NCBI RefSeq assembly: GCF_964355755.1
Contig: NC_092671.1
Coordinates: 17,579,501-17,643,500, forward strand
DNA: 64,000 nucleotides
Origin: Antedon mediterranea
Taxonomy: Eukaryota; Echinodermata; Crinoidea; Comatulida; Antedonidae
Direction: 5' to 3'
Every line of letters begins with the position of its first letter. Position 1 is the stretch's first letter. The translations under genes were made by a program, and so were the position numbers. Under the pieces are notes generated by a model, which had not been told where the DNA came from, ran no database searches, and saw only the letters and a program-made list of their open reading frames with translations. Shown here piece after piece: positions 32,811 to 45,300 of the stretch.

Positions 32811-33531
32811 ATTGTATATTGCTAAAATACGCCGAGTTTATTGTTTTTTTTTTAATTGAAGCGAACCAATAGAATTTCACTAGAACTGAGAAGGCCGCCA
32901 CGGTTTTTAAATCGACAAATCGTGTGCAATAAATATTGATCTTGAAATTGATGAATATATAATTTCATTTGTAAAGGTATGCCTATTGGAATAATGTTTA
33001 TTCGCCATGCAAACAGTATTATTCTTTGTTTTTGTTATGTAATTGAAAATTTTAAACAGAACATCGCCGTTTGCGAGCCTATCAACGTTTTTTTGTGTTA
33101 AGCGTGGTTCCCACTAGCACGTAGCGCAGCATCGCTAGTGGGAACCAAGTTTTATTGGCTACTAACGTTTTCAGTGTTAAGCGTGGTTCTCACTAGAACG
33201 TAACGTAGCGTCGCTAGTGGGAACCAAGCTTTATTGGCTATTAACGTTTTTTGTGTTAAGCGTGGTTCTCACTAGCACATAACGCAGCGTCGCTAGTGGG
33301 AACCAAGCTTTATTAGCTACTAACGTTTTCCGTGTTAAGCCTGGTTCTCACTAGCACGTAACGACGCAGCGTCGCTAGTGGGAACCAAGCTTTATTGGCT
33401 AATACCAATGCCGTAACTATAGAGTTTTTGCAATCGGTGTTTGATCAACTATTTACTGAGTAGTATAGTAAGAATATTATAACGAATATAATAATCTTTA
33501 GTGTCAGTAACAGAATAGAAAAATGGTAATT
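32811..33531. repeat. Segmental tandem duplication, copy 1
   Basis: The segment starting attgctaaaatacgccgagt and ending agaatagaaaaatggtaat is repeated at 33647-34092. Copy 1 additionally carries the hairpin array at 33099-33405. Confidence 0.9.
33099..33405. repeat. Four tandem ~80-bp units of a short hairpin derived from MITE family C
   Basis: Each unit reads gttaagcgtggttctcacta, then a short core, then cgctagtgggaaccaagctt and ttggctactaacgtttt. Each unit can fold as ggttcccacta.../...tagtgggaacc. Confidence 0.9.
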
Positions 33532-33646
33532 GCGTAAGTATTGTTCCAATGTATTCGTATTCTATTTTTAGTAGATGCCAATCTGAGTAATTAGTATACA
33601 CCGAAAAAAGGGATATTGATGTTAAACTTTAACCATGTAGGCCTAT

Positions 33647-34092
33647 ATTGCTAAAATACGCCGAGTGTATTGTGTTTTTTTTTTATCGAAGCGAACCAAT
33701 AGAATTTCACTAGAACTGAGAAGGCCGCCATGGTCTTTAAATCGACAAATCGTGTGGAATTGATTTATCTTGAAATTCATGAACATAATACATATATAAT
33801 TTCATTTATAAAGTAAATTAATGTACAGGGAATAATGTTTATTCGCTATGCAAACAATATTATTCTTTTGTTCGTGTTTATATAATTAATTGCAAACAAA
33901 TTTAAACAGCAAACGTCCTTTTCAAGCCTATTATCTGAATTAAAAGGATTGTGGTATTGGCTAATGCCAAAAGCTATAGTTTTTGCAATCGATGTTTGAT
34001 CAACTATTTAATTTACTGAGTAGTATAGCAAGAACATTATAACGAATTTAATAATCACTATTGTCAACAACAGAATAATTGAAAAATGGTAA
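33647..34092. repeat. Segmental tandem duplication, copy 2
   Basis: Homologous to 32811-33531 on both sides of the hairpin array but lacking the array. A short unrelated stretch (ctgaattaaaaggattgtgg) lies there instead. Confidence 0.9.
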
Positions 34093-34244
34093 TATATATA
34101 ATAAATTCCTTCTCAAACTTAATTGACACCTTTTCTTAGTTTTTAATCTTTCTCAGTTTACTTAATTTGTTTGTAATTTGTCTTATGTCTAAATTGTTTT
34201 GTTGTTGTATATATATAAGTGTGTGTATGTGTATGTGTATATAA

Positions 34245-34400
34245 ATCCAAAGGCAAATTACTAAAAAAATGACAATGCTGTGGCTGGATCTCAATGGAGA
34301 TACAAAAAAAAAAGCGAAAAGCTAAATCAAAACGATAAAGTAAAACAGCCAGAAAAGTTAGCAGAGCTTTCGGGCAACACTAGCCCTTCATCAGTACAAG
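34245..34400 (-). mobile_element. Dispersed repeat copy 2 with hammerhead-ribozyme-like core
   Basis: Shares about 120 bp with 22425-22545. On the minus strand, 34394-34368 reads CTGATGA, then GGGC/GCCC pairing, then GAAA, which is the hammerhead core order. Such motifs are known from Penelope-like retroelements. No RT frame is seen here. Confidence 0.5.
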
Positions 34401-36220
34401 TGTATTATTCACTGTAAACTTGTTGCACATCTCATTGAGACTGTGCCTCTGATACAATAACAGTTCAGTTCTGCAAATATTAGATAATCAAAGCTTTCCA
34501 GCATCTAAAGGAAGACACAGAACATAATGTCACTAAATAAATTAGTAGGCCTATAAAATAGCATGTTTTTAAACATCTATTTTCATTCATTCATTTTCAT
34601 TCTTCAATTTAACGATATTATTTGTACGATGGTGGGATAATTAATCATGTAAAATAATTATGATGTATAACTTGAAAATATTAATGTTTGCAATGGGGGA
34701 AGTCTAACATAAATAAATATCGAGAATAAATTTCACAACATGCAATTCATGCAATTTATAAATAAATTTATAAAGAATTTTAAGTTTCAGAAACAAAAAC
34801 CAGACCATTGAATCGAAACAAATACATTCATGTATGTATCATTGTGCCTTCAATTTAGTTGAGATGGAATACGTGATAATGTATAGACTTGCAGTTGCCT
34901 TTTTGAAATTCGGCGGAACTTCAATGAAATAAAGCTGTACTATACAATTTTTCACATTGGCCTTGCTTGACCGCAAACGTCATGGCAAAGCATACGGTAC
35001 CTTTGTAGGAAATTTGTTATTATTTCTTTTTATTTACTGTAGGCCCTACACTTGTTGCACATCTCACCGAGACTGTGCCTCTGATATAAAAGTGTAAGCA
35101 TTGATTAGACGTTCGGACGTACGTAGAACATAAGGGAAAGGTCCATGAAACCAGAAACCAACAACTGAAATCATGATGTGACGTCATCAATTCCTATTTC
35201 ACATGACGCAAAATAAAAATATCCGTATTGCTTATTCGCCGAATGATAATTTACAACCAAATTAACAACATGTTAGCAATCCAAGTCTCTATCACTGTCG
35301 AATCATTTAGTCGTCACAAAACCAGAAACTTCATGTTTGTCCTTAGTATCTATCATAGATGTATATGCCTCACAATTATAATGTATATGTATGTACATTT
35401 GTTTACACAAGACGTATATTTTGGACTAGGCCTAATATGTTATCTATATGTTTTAGCCCACCGTGGTTAGTAAGGTTTTGCTGGGAACTCAATCTGGAAC
35501 AAATATTCAAATCAATGCTCCACCAGTAATCCAGACCTTTGAATGTGGAGGTGGGAGAGGCGGAGCAGATGGACCTACTAAAATGGAAAATGACTTCTAA
35601 AGAACTCGTACACATTCTTCTAATAATGGTCCGTCTTTTCACAAATTGAATGAAATAACAGTTTACAAAAGATAGATATACTCACTCTACTTCAATTAAG
35701 TTCAAACAAAGAACATCTAAGTCAATAATTAATAGCTTTACTCGCGGCGTCTTCCTACCTAAATGTATGTCTAGGTCACACTATTCGACTTAATATTAGT
35801 CAAAAACATTTTGGCACATATGGCGTTTCATATGTATAATAAATATTAAGACAAAAACTAGCACCAGAGGCTTTGGTGCAAGTCTATGGCCACACTAACT
35901 ATACTGTATAAAATATACTCACATTGGACATTGTAGTACTGTAGCGCTATGAAAACCCGTATAACGATTGAAACAAAAGTAAACAATCGTTCACTAAATA
36001 GCATCGTCTGTGTTCTACTAGACGACTGTAGCCTATATTATAACTAGAGGAGTGATGTTCCTGGTATCATAAACGTCAACGTATTACAGTACTTTGATTG
36101 GATGTTTGTTAAACCGAATCGACTGATACACATAATTACAGTCAAATATATTCAACTATTAGCATTAATATTGTTATCAATCAATTTATACTGCTTGACA
36201 AATTTATTAAGCAATCAATC
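34401..36220. other. Intergenic DNA, no gene seen
   Basis: A ~35-bp sequence with gttgcacatctca.gagactg and tgcctctgata occurs at 34429-34461 and again at 35054-35087. No coding exon is supported. Confidence 0.5.
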
Positions 36221-36379
36221 ATTATGCTGAATGAATATGAAGAAATATTGAAGTATTTCACTTTAGTTAAAAAATGTACAACGAAGTGTTTTGCATGTTT
36301 AGTCGTGGATCAAACACTTATGGAAACATATACTCCCACAATGCAGCTAGTAATCAGCGCAAAGTTGTGTCTTGATCAA

Positions 36380-36515
36380 ACCGGGTTTCCATTTGTACAC
36401 CTGGGTGGAGAGAGGCAAACGTAAGTAAAGCATCTTGCCTAAGGATACAAGCAATGCGGCGAGAGTTGGATTCGAACTTCGATCTCACGATCAGTAGTCG
36501 AACGTCTAACAACAC
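36380..36515 (-). mobile_element. tRNA-derived SINE-like fragment
   Basis: On the minus strand GTTCGAATCC at 36477-36468 is a canonical B box. The plus strand carries taaagcatcttgcctaagga, shared with 23800-23820. Confidence 0.6.
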
Positions 36516-37589
36516 ATTGAATGTTTTGACTTTAATTTTTATATTTATATGTCGTTAATATTTTTTTTGATATTCTGTTTTAAAACCAGCAACCAATTTT
36601 GGTTTGAAACCCGTTACTGAAAACACAATAAAGATAACTTGAAATTGAACTTATACCTCATTTACTTGACTTGGGCTAGGTGTTTTCGTAGTATTTCTGT
36701 TTGTAAACATTGGACGTCATACGATATGATCACTTAATTATGGATAGATAATTATTAATATCTAAATGCAATGTTTTGATAATGCCGATAAACCACAGCA
36801 ACAATAGATGGATTCATGAAAAATGTTTCAGGGAAGAGTGAAATTACATAATTTAACTCTTCCATGTTTATATAGCGGCCAATGGTTCAGAAAAACATGT
36901 TTATCTGACATGAGGAAAAATCAGATGGTGAAATATCGGTATGAAATCAAATCAATTAATGATTTAAAAAATGGATGACAATGTACGGGAATAATGTCTT
37001 ATATTATATGACTTGCTATCACAGTTATTACTCAGAAATAAATATTTTATTCGAATGTTCTTACTATAAAATTTTCTCCTTATCATTACATTTTCATTTG
37101 AATATAGGCCTACTATTTAAATAATATTAAGTACATTCAACTAAAGGCCAATTTACACACACCAGCGGCAACGGTAAGCGGAAAAGCGCGTCTCTTTCCC
37201 ACGTATAATCTATATATCTATCTTGACAGGGTTCCGTTCACACGCCCGTCCGCTCTGAATTTAAATGGTCCATAAAAAATGGATTCTATCTATTTTTCGT
37301 TTACCGTTTACCGCATACCGTTACCGTCTCTGTGCTTGTTTTGTTTTTGTAGCAGATCGCAACTTCTGTTCCTACTCTATTTAATGAAAGAAAACATTAT
37401 CGATTTCAAGCTGGTAAACTAAAATATCTTTAGGCCTACACAGTCACGTAATACGCCCACATAATGCGTGTAAAATAAACATAATCGCAACATTAATGTA
37501 ATTAATAAGTATAAAGTAAATACATTTGAAAGGATTAATGTTCCGAAGATATCACTTGAAGTTGCAGCATGTTGTCTTTCGCCAAACTA

Positions 37590-37747
37590 AAACTTGGTTC
37601 TCTCCAGGACACAACGCAAGGACGTAAGCGTAACACAAGTGTTTTGACCAATCAAAAGCGATGATGGATTAATCGAACTGTCGCTCATTGGTCAACTCGA
37701 TTGCGTTGCGTCTACGTTACGCTGCGTTCCTAGTAGAAACCAAGCTT
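37590..37747. mobile_element. Palindromic MITE family C copy
   Basis: aacttggttctctccaggac at left and cgttcctagtagaaaccaag at right, with gaccaatcaaaagcgatg opposed to gtcgctcattggtcaac. Confidence 0.85.
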
Positions 37748-38701
37748 GACCAGTGATAGCAAATGTGACGGATAACAAGCATTGTTTAGATATGACTATA
37801 ATAGATACATAATTTGATATCAGAATTTAGTTTAGACAGTCGGTCTAATCACATAGTTCTGTAGTTGTCACTAAATAGAGTCTAACAGACTATTGCAAGT
37901 CATCTAGAAAAGAGACTAGATGTATTAAGTACTTTTAATACACGATCTTTCACATCTCTTAGTCTTCTTCAGTTTAAGTAACTGACAATAATAAGCAGAC
38001 ATCGCGGACATTTTCATTTTCACATTATGATCTTTTTAAAATGTAGGCCAATGATTCAATCAATATAATAATATATATAATAGAGATATTATTATTATTA
38101 TTATTTATTATAATATCTGTATTAGAGAAATTACTTTGCATGCTTGTCTCAATGGGGGACTAACAACACACCTTTTCCTACCTCGGTTCTCATAAATTGT
38201 TTAGCAATCAGCTATTTGGTCTTAGTTGCATATTTTTGTTAGCTTGGATGTTGTTGTTATTTAAGAATTTGTTGTTATATAGTTGTCGGTAAATATTTTA
38301 TAATGAATCTTCTTGGTCATATATTTCTGCTGTTACCAACTTCTTTATGGCTCACATAATAGTAGTACTTAGCTTGCAAACGAGCACTTACACTTTAAGT
38401 GTATTCTGTTCCTTATGTATATTTAACCTTTAATAATTACCTCATTTAAATACCAAAACTGAAAGCTTTTGTAATATAGTTTGACATATTTAATTAATGC
38501 TACTTAAAATATAGATATTTAACTTAGTAAATGTTTATGTAAAATTAAAATCAACAGTACGTGAGTGAGACGATTTTTCGGACAACTTGTTCTCGTGAAT
38601 AAATCTTCTAAAAATAACCACCCTTAATCAGTCCACACGCATGCTTATTAAAGAAATGTGCGAAACAGCAGACAACGCGTCAACAACGAAGATTTAAATC
38701 A

Positions 38702-39000
38702 AAATGGAAGCCATGAGTGAACTTTAAAAAACTGTATTTAGATTTATTGACCCTCAAAACATATTATACCTCCAAAATCACTTCCATACATGATGTAGAA
38801 GCTGAGGTATGAGGACAAATCGATAACTTTTATACCAGCCATTTAGTAGCCATTGGGTGAACGTCAAATTAAAGCTGTATTTGGATTCCTTGACCGTCAA
38901 AACCAACATTTTGCCACCAAAACAATGTCTGTACATGCTGTAGAAGAGGAGATGTGAGCAAAAACCTGTATTTTATGGCGGCCATTTTGAAAATCCAAAA
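38702..39000. repeat. Diverged direct duplication of ~150-bp units
   Basis: Parallel words in both halves: gtgaactttaaa/gtgaacgtcaaat, ctgtatttagattt/ctgtatttggattc, ttgaccctcaaaac/ttgaccgtcaaaac, and acatg.tgtagaag. The right border is the common cggccatttt/aaaatggcgg palindrome. Confidence 0.75.
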
Positions 39001-39792
39001 TGGCGGCTTTCCCCAGGCCAGATGTAGCTGGTGGATATATAGACACAAATCAGTTGAGAAACACTTTCTATTTTTCCCAAAAAAAGTGGAAAATGTGGAT
39101 ACTAATTAAGTATTTTTATACCAAACTCTCTCAAACTAGATCTAACGTGAGTGTCGTCTCTTTTTATTTCCCAACTCTAGTTTTCATTTTCAATTTGCTA
39201 CAGATAAAAAAATAAACTGAATGGGCCAATAAGGTGAAATAATGGTGATCATTAAAACCGCGAAAACGTTTTTTATTCATTTTTGTAAATGAAACAGGAA
39301 GTTTGTTTAAAACGATATTTTGGTCATGGTTTTTTTTACATAGTTATTCCAATAATAAAACCAATGTTTGTTCGGATCGCTTCCTATAATAATAATTTCT
39401 CTTCATTCATCTCATAGACAAACAAAAACACAAATCAAACAAGTAAAACACATTTTTATAGATGAAAGGAACCTCCTTATATTCAACAGACTGAAATGTA
39501 AAATATTAATTTAGAAAATGTAAAAATCTGCATTTGGATATTAATGTCAAATGATAACACTTGATCACATGCATTAAGAGAAATAGACCATTTTGCTGTG
39601 GGCGTTTGGGTATATGATGCATCGATTTGTCATTGCAAAACATAATTATAGCAATGTATCATCTTCAGAAGCGCAAATCCCGAATAAAATGATACAATAA
39701 ATAGTCTACCTAAATACAAAACGATACTGACTTTAATACATCTTTAAAAAGTATCAAACAAAAGTTAACATGAATAATGAAGCGTTATCATT

Positions 39793-39970
39793 TAAGCTTG
39801 GTTCCCACTAGAACGTAACGCAAGGACGTAAACGCAACGCAAGCGTTTTAACCAATGACAAGCGAAGTTATAGACAGTCACAAAAATAATAAGCCATCGC
39901 TTGTGATTGGTCAATTCACTTGCGTTGCGTTACATCCCTGTGTTGCGTCGCTAGTGGGAACCACGCTTTA
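39793..39970. mobile_element. Palindromic MITE family C, well-preserved copy
   Basis: taagcttggttcccactaga and tagtgggaaccacgcttta are the ends. The inner arms are cgcaaggacgtaaacgcaac and gttgcgttacatccctg. Confidence 0.9.
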
Positions 39971-39983
39971 TAAACCTACTTAA

Positions 39984-40367
39984 GTTTGGTTCGCATTAGA
40001 CGCAACGTAATGATGTAAGCGCATGATTTTAACAAATCACGACGCATCATTAGAACTGACTTGTGTTGTTGATATAAAGTTTGCGGTACACCACGTAGGC
40101 CTATATTAGTTCTGAAAAGAACTGTTCAATATGCTTTGATCGTCCTCAGGAGTGAGGACGATCCTCAGGACGATCAAAGCATATTGATCGAAACGTCGAG
40201 AAACTCAACAGTTCTTTTCAGAACTAATATAGGCCTAGGTCTACGTGGTGTACCGTACCGCAAACTTTATATCAACATTTGATTTCGCCATGCAAACCTT
40301 CAACCAATATATGACTTGTGTTGATTTGTCAACTCGTTGTTGCGTTCAAGTGTGGGAACCAAGCTTT
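39984..40367. mobile_element. MITE family C copy split by a nested family D palindrome
   Basis: The left part has taagtttggttcgcattaga and the right part gtgtgggaaccaagcttta. The two family C halves flank the insertion at 40069-40275. Confidence 0.75.
40069..40275. mobile_element. Complete palindromic element family D
   Basis: Starts ttgatataaagtttgcggta and ends taccgcaaactttatatcaa. The arms meet near cctcaggagtgaggacgatc. Half-copies are at 1443 and 31495, with a related motif at 43329-43366. Confidence 0.9.
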
Positions 40368-41335
40368 AAAAACGTGTTTTCTTAATGTAAATACAACTTC
40401 AAATGTAACCATTTTGGTTTATCTTTACATGTATGTAATGTTTTTAATAAACTAAATATTATGTAGCAATGTTTCTGTTAAGTACATTAAATATAAATAC
40501 AAATTTTCAGTATTTGTTCCAAATCATCCTCATTACTATACATTATTAGTTGATTATTTATAATTCAGTCCCATTTTGTTCTTCAGATGCCACTGCAACC
40601 TCGGTTACCTTAAAAACAATATGTACTCAATATAAAAAAAATCAATATTTATAAGGACTAACTTGAACTTCATAATCAAACTATTACTTATCGAGAAATT
40701 ATGAATATGAATTTTCAATACGTTAACTTGGTATTGAGAAATTATGAAACTGATGCTTTCTATTAAAAAATAAAATAAACCAAATACTTTACTGTACATG
40801 GTGTTTATACTGATAGAATTGTGATGGCGCTAGTTACAATCCGTTATGGATGATGAATTAATGAATGACGTAATGCACAAACGGGCATAAATTGGGAGAA
40901 AGATTTGTACTCGTGCTCTACTGGAGTACGGGAGTCCAATATGCGGCATGTTTTATGTTGCAAACAAAGTACGAATGAATTTAAGCTGATGGACGTTTGT
41001 TTTGGCCGAAATCATATAATAGCAAGGTCTTTAAGGAAATATATATAATGAAATTCACTTTCGAAAAGAAAAACACGTAATGTTTATTTAATATTGCATT
41101 TCATCAATCAATGCTTAAACCCTTCAAGAAAACTCCATCAAGCAAACCAATAGAATGAATATTAATAAGATTCTTTTACGATTCTAATTGGAAAGGTAGA
41201 TGAAAAGCAAAAATTGATGAACTGAAATTTTACAGAAGAAAACTGATGAAACTAGTGTATTAAACTGCTTCGTTTTTGTTAAAAGTTACTTTGTGTATAT
41301 ATCATTTGCAAAATGAAATGAGTTTCTTTTTTATT

Positions 41336-41613
41336 TAATGATGTATTGTCCCCCAAAAAACAAGATAAATGAAGATTAATTAAATCAGACTTTGAATATG
41401 TTATTTTGTAGTTTCACCAAAAACCATAGGCTGGCAGCCAATTTGACCATTTTTTTGCTTTAAATTACTAATAGTTTTATTAGTTTTTTCAGGTAAATAC
41501 TTTTTTTTTTCGATCCAATTTTTGGTCAAAGTGAATAATTATTATTATTAAAATGGCATATTAAAAAAAAAAATTTAAAAAAAATATTTTTTTCAGGGGG
41601 ACAATACATCTTG
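41336..41613. mobile_element. MITE family B, short subfamily copy 2 (inverted)
   Basis: gatgtattgtcccccaaaa at left and ggggggacaatacatctt at right. The interior ggctggcagccaatttgacc and cgatccaatttttggt is the reverse complement of 15717-16068. Confidence 0.85.
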
Positions 41614-41905
41614 AACTTGAGCAAGTTGGAACACATGCAATATAAGAACATACGGTACCTTCAGTTGTACATTGCTTTGACATAAATGTCGATGTCGTTA
41701 GCATTGTGTTGGCGCTGTAACCTTTAGACCAAAACATGTTCGTTAGAGTGAGTAAAAACATTTATAGCTTTAACGTGTGTTTACAGGCGGGTTGTACAGT
41801 GGCTGTTTGAAATGTATTTTAACTGGCCTAGCCGAATGATTGGGGGAACAGGAGGGTGTTTGAGGTGGTGCTTGTGGTTATGGCATATATACGTGACAAT
41901 GAACA

Positions 41906-41911
41906 TTTATT
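41906..41911 (-). terminator. Possible polyadenylation signal (AATAAA) for the FLVCR gene
   Basis: TTTATT on the plus strand, about 320 nt beyond the stop codon on the minus strand. Confidence 0.35.
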
Positions 41912-42231
41912 GTTCGAGGAGATTTCATCAGCCTCTGGCCACATAGTTTGGCTAGTTCTAATTTATGCTGACAAATGTTGTCATTAATATCTATCTGAAA
42001 AAGAGTACTGTGAAGAAATGAATACCGTGAGGCCATTAATTCGTTTTCGGCTACTTAATTAGAACATTGTCACGAAGAGTAGAATCAACGGTGGTCAGTT
42101 TTCAGAGTAATCATTCTCTTCTATATTAGAGTAAATTACTGGATTTTGGTAGTCTATCTAATGTTCTAGCATGAATGATACCTTTTAGAATGACGTGATA
42201 GAAGCACTAGAAGTAATGTAGCATGGTACTG

Positions 42232-42317
42232 TTATCTGTCAGAGTTGAATATTCCACTATACAAACCAACCTGTCGATTCTCTGCACGCTGTCTTCGTAA
42301 ATCAGACTTTATAAAAC
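42232..42317 (-). CDS. FLVCR: FLVCR terminal exon 9 (aa 454-481 and stop)
   Basis: Encodes [20 protein letters not shown] and a short tail, then TAA. IKSDLRR is the family's C-terminal marker. Confidence 0.92.
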
Positions 42318-45300
42318 CTACAACAAAACATAATACAGATACATACAACAGAATATAATATTTATCTACGTCAGTACCAGACAATAGCAGCATTTTCTTT
42401 CTGTACAGTACAGTACTACCTAAAGCTTGGTTCCAACAAGAGACGCACTGCAAAGACGTTAGACGCAACGCGAGTTTACCAACGACAAGCAACAAATTAC
42501 ATCAAGCAACGTAACGCAATCTACGCAACGTAAGCAAATACCCTAAGCTTGGTTTCCACTAGAACGTAACGCAAGGACGTAAACGCAACGCAAGCGTTTT
42601 AACCAATGACAAGCGAGCAATCACAACTCTTGCGTTGCGTTTACGTCCTTGCGTTACGTTCTAGTGGGAACCAAGCTTAATAATTGTGTTTGCCCCAGCC
42701 TGCGTGAAATCAAACCTTGTGATTACGCAACACGTCGCTGCGTTGCGACTGTAAAGCCTGTTTCGTTGATCGTTACCAGTTCAAAGTTTAAATGATAACG
42801 ATAGAGAGTACCTTTTCCTGTAAATCGTTAACATTTCAATGTTTATGTAGAAGATTGCCGATTATTGTTAACGATAGCATCGAATAACGTCGACAGGAAA
42901 ACAGGCTTAAGGGAACCAAGCATTATAAGTCCACCATATAAAGGGTTAGGCATACCTGTTATAATTGTTCCAATCAAGATTGCAATACACAGGAATATGT
43001 TGCCTGAAAGTGTATTTACGTTTGATACCAACGCACCCATTGACATTGTAAATGCAATTCCAAATGTCTAGAAATTAAAAATGTATTTAAAAATCTTACT
43101 TTCTTAAGCCTATACAGAGTTAAATATGCACGCATAGCCTATATACAAATGTCTCCAAATGCAGATTCGGTATACGACTTCTTGTGATCCAAAGCCCCCA
43201 AAACAGAGCTATTTGGTTTTAGAACTGTGTGTGTGTTTAACAGTATCCATATCAAAAGGAAATTATAAAGTTAGCCTATATCTCAAAATCAACACGACGC
43301 AAATTTAAGATAATGTTGAGTATCTTTACGTTTCGATCAATATGCAATTCAATCGGCCTCATGAGTGAGAAATGAAGGGCTGTTGAGCCGTGAAATGAAC
43401 AAAAAAAAAAACACAATTGTGCAAACAACCACATTTGTGCAAACAACCACATTTGTGCAAACAATCACATTTGTGCAAACAACCACATTTGTGCAAACAT
43501 TTGCCCTCAAATGTACAACAAACCACACTTGAGCAAACATGGCACTCTTAAATGTGCAAATCTGCAAAGATGTATTAATCAACTAATGTGCAAACATCAC
43601 ACCGTTAAATGTAAAAACGATCCGTTTTGACGTTAAATGTGCAAATGAAATCAACAAATGTGCAAATTACATTTTAAATCAAGTAATATGAAATCTAATG
43701 AAACCAGTTCATTATGTTTTATGAATTTCCTTTAAAATAAGTGGAGAGCTATAAGGGACTTTAATTTCAACGTTATGGAAGTTACCATCTCCGGTCTGCA
43801 AGCAGCGACCACGTGTCAGTCCTGCATCCCCGGACATGATTGTGTGTTTAAAAAAAATTCAGTTTGTACTATAATTAAATATGTAAGTGGCTATATCTTG
43901 AAAACATTGTTTGAAAAACCCTTGACTATTTAGAATTAGGTTATTATTTTTAGTCTACAGCTCACTATGTCGGTCGGTTGGTTGGTCGGTCGGTAAACAC
44001 TTTTATATGACCTTATCTTAAAATCAGTTTAATCTAGCTAAGTCAATTTTTCACAGTATATTCCTTATGGCCAGGAATCGATGTGGTTAGGTTTTCACGG
44101 TGCGCAATAAAAAATTACGCGGTCTACGCACGATTTAACGAAATCACGTTTGTAATCATATCTTCACAAGCATGAATTACAATTAAATAAAATTAGGGCA
44201 TAAATTTCAGGACATAAATCATCATATGGCAATACAATTACGTGCGTAGCGTATGTAACGCATGCATACAGGCGCTTAAAATGTTCCAATTGTCAAAAAT
44301 GTATTTTCGATGAAATAAGAGTACGTTTCAGGCAATTTTAAGCGTTTAAAAAATTGCCATGAGTGCGCAGATTTTTGCACGCGTACTGCGCGTTAAATGT
44401 TAATACGCACTCTTTTTGCCCGATTTCTGTTTTCTTGACTTACTTTTCAACTCGAAATTACGTTATACGACCACGTCAAAAGTGACAGGCTACGCACGTG
44501 TAAATTAAAAAAATATAAATGTTTTTAACAATTTTCAACATTTTTAAACAGGTTCAGCAATTTCGGTCGGTTGGTAGGTTAGTCGGTCGGTCGGTCGGTA
44601 AACACTAACTTGAGCACGCGACTGCAGCCATCTATATGGCCTTGTTAATAAACGATTTGGGTTGAAAAAATGATTTGCACATTTAGAATTACATTTGCAC
44701 ATTTATCGTCAGAACTGATCGTTTTACATTTATGCCTAACGGCGTTAGTGTGCCATGTTTGTTCGTCTTTATAATTTTCTAGGTTTTTGTTACTTTGTCA
44801 ATATTGTTATCGTCAGAAAGTAAAATGGAGAAAAAATATATTAATTAAAAATAATATTATGATATTACTTTTTGAAAACCACCCAGAATAGATCAAAACA
44901 CATTTTAAGGTAAATAGACAGACAACGTGCAATCTTTGTATCATAAAAAAATTAATTGTTATGATACACTTAAGTATTACCTGTGCCGCGGCATTCAACA
45001 GTCCAGAAGAGGTGCCTTCAGGCTCTGGATACGTTAGTTCCGCCGCAAACTCAAACCCAAGAGGTAGGTAACCAGTCATGAAGAACCTATCACAAAATAA
45101 AATAGATTAAAAAAAAAAACATTTAAATTGAATCCATTATCTTAGTTAGGCCTAAAATCAAATTTAACAATTATTATTAAATTAATGTGTACATATTATA
45201 GTACGGTAATCATTAAAACACATTTCTAGCTAACAGAAAGAAATTATTTTTCGTAAAGATCATGGTGTTTTAAAATCGATTCAATTAGAAAATTACTGCC

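Noticed and set aside
35228-35642. Opposed ORFs near 35.2-35.6 kb as genes
   Set aside because: Neither has a recognisable domain, and both are short and in different frames of unremarkable DNA.
43974-44605. LTR pair of a retrotransposon
   Set aside because: The only direct similarity at the two ends is a run of cggt simple repeat and taaacact. No primer-binding site, polypurine tract or gag/pol frame is seen.
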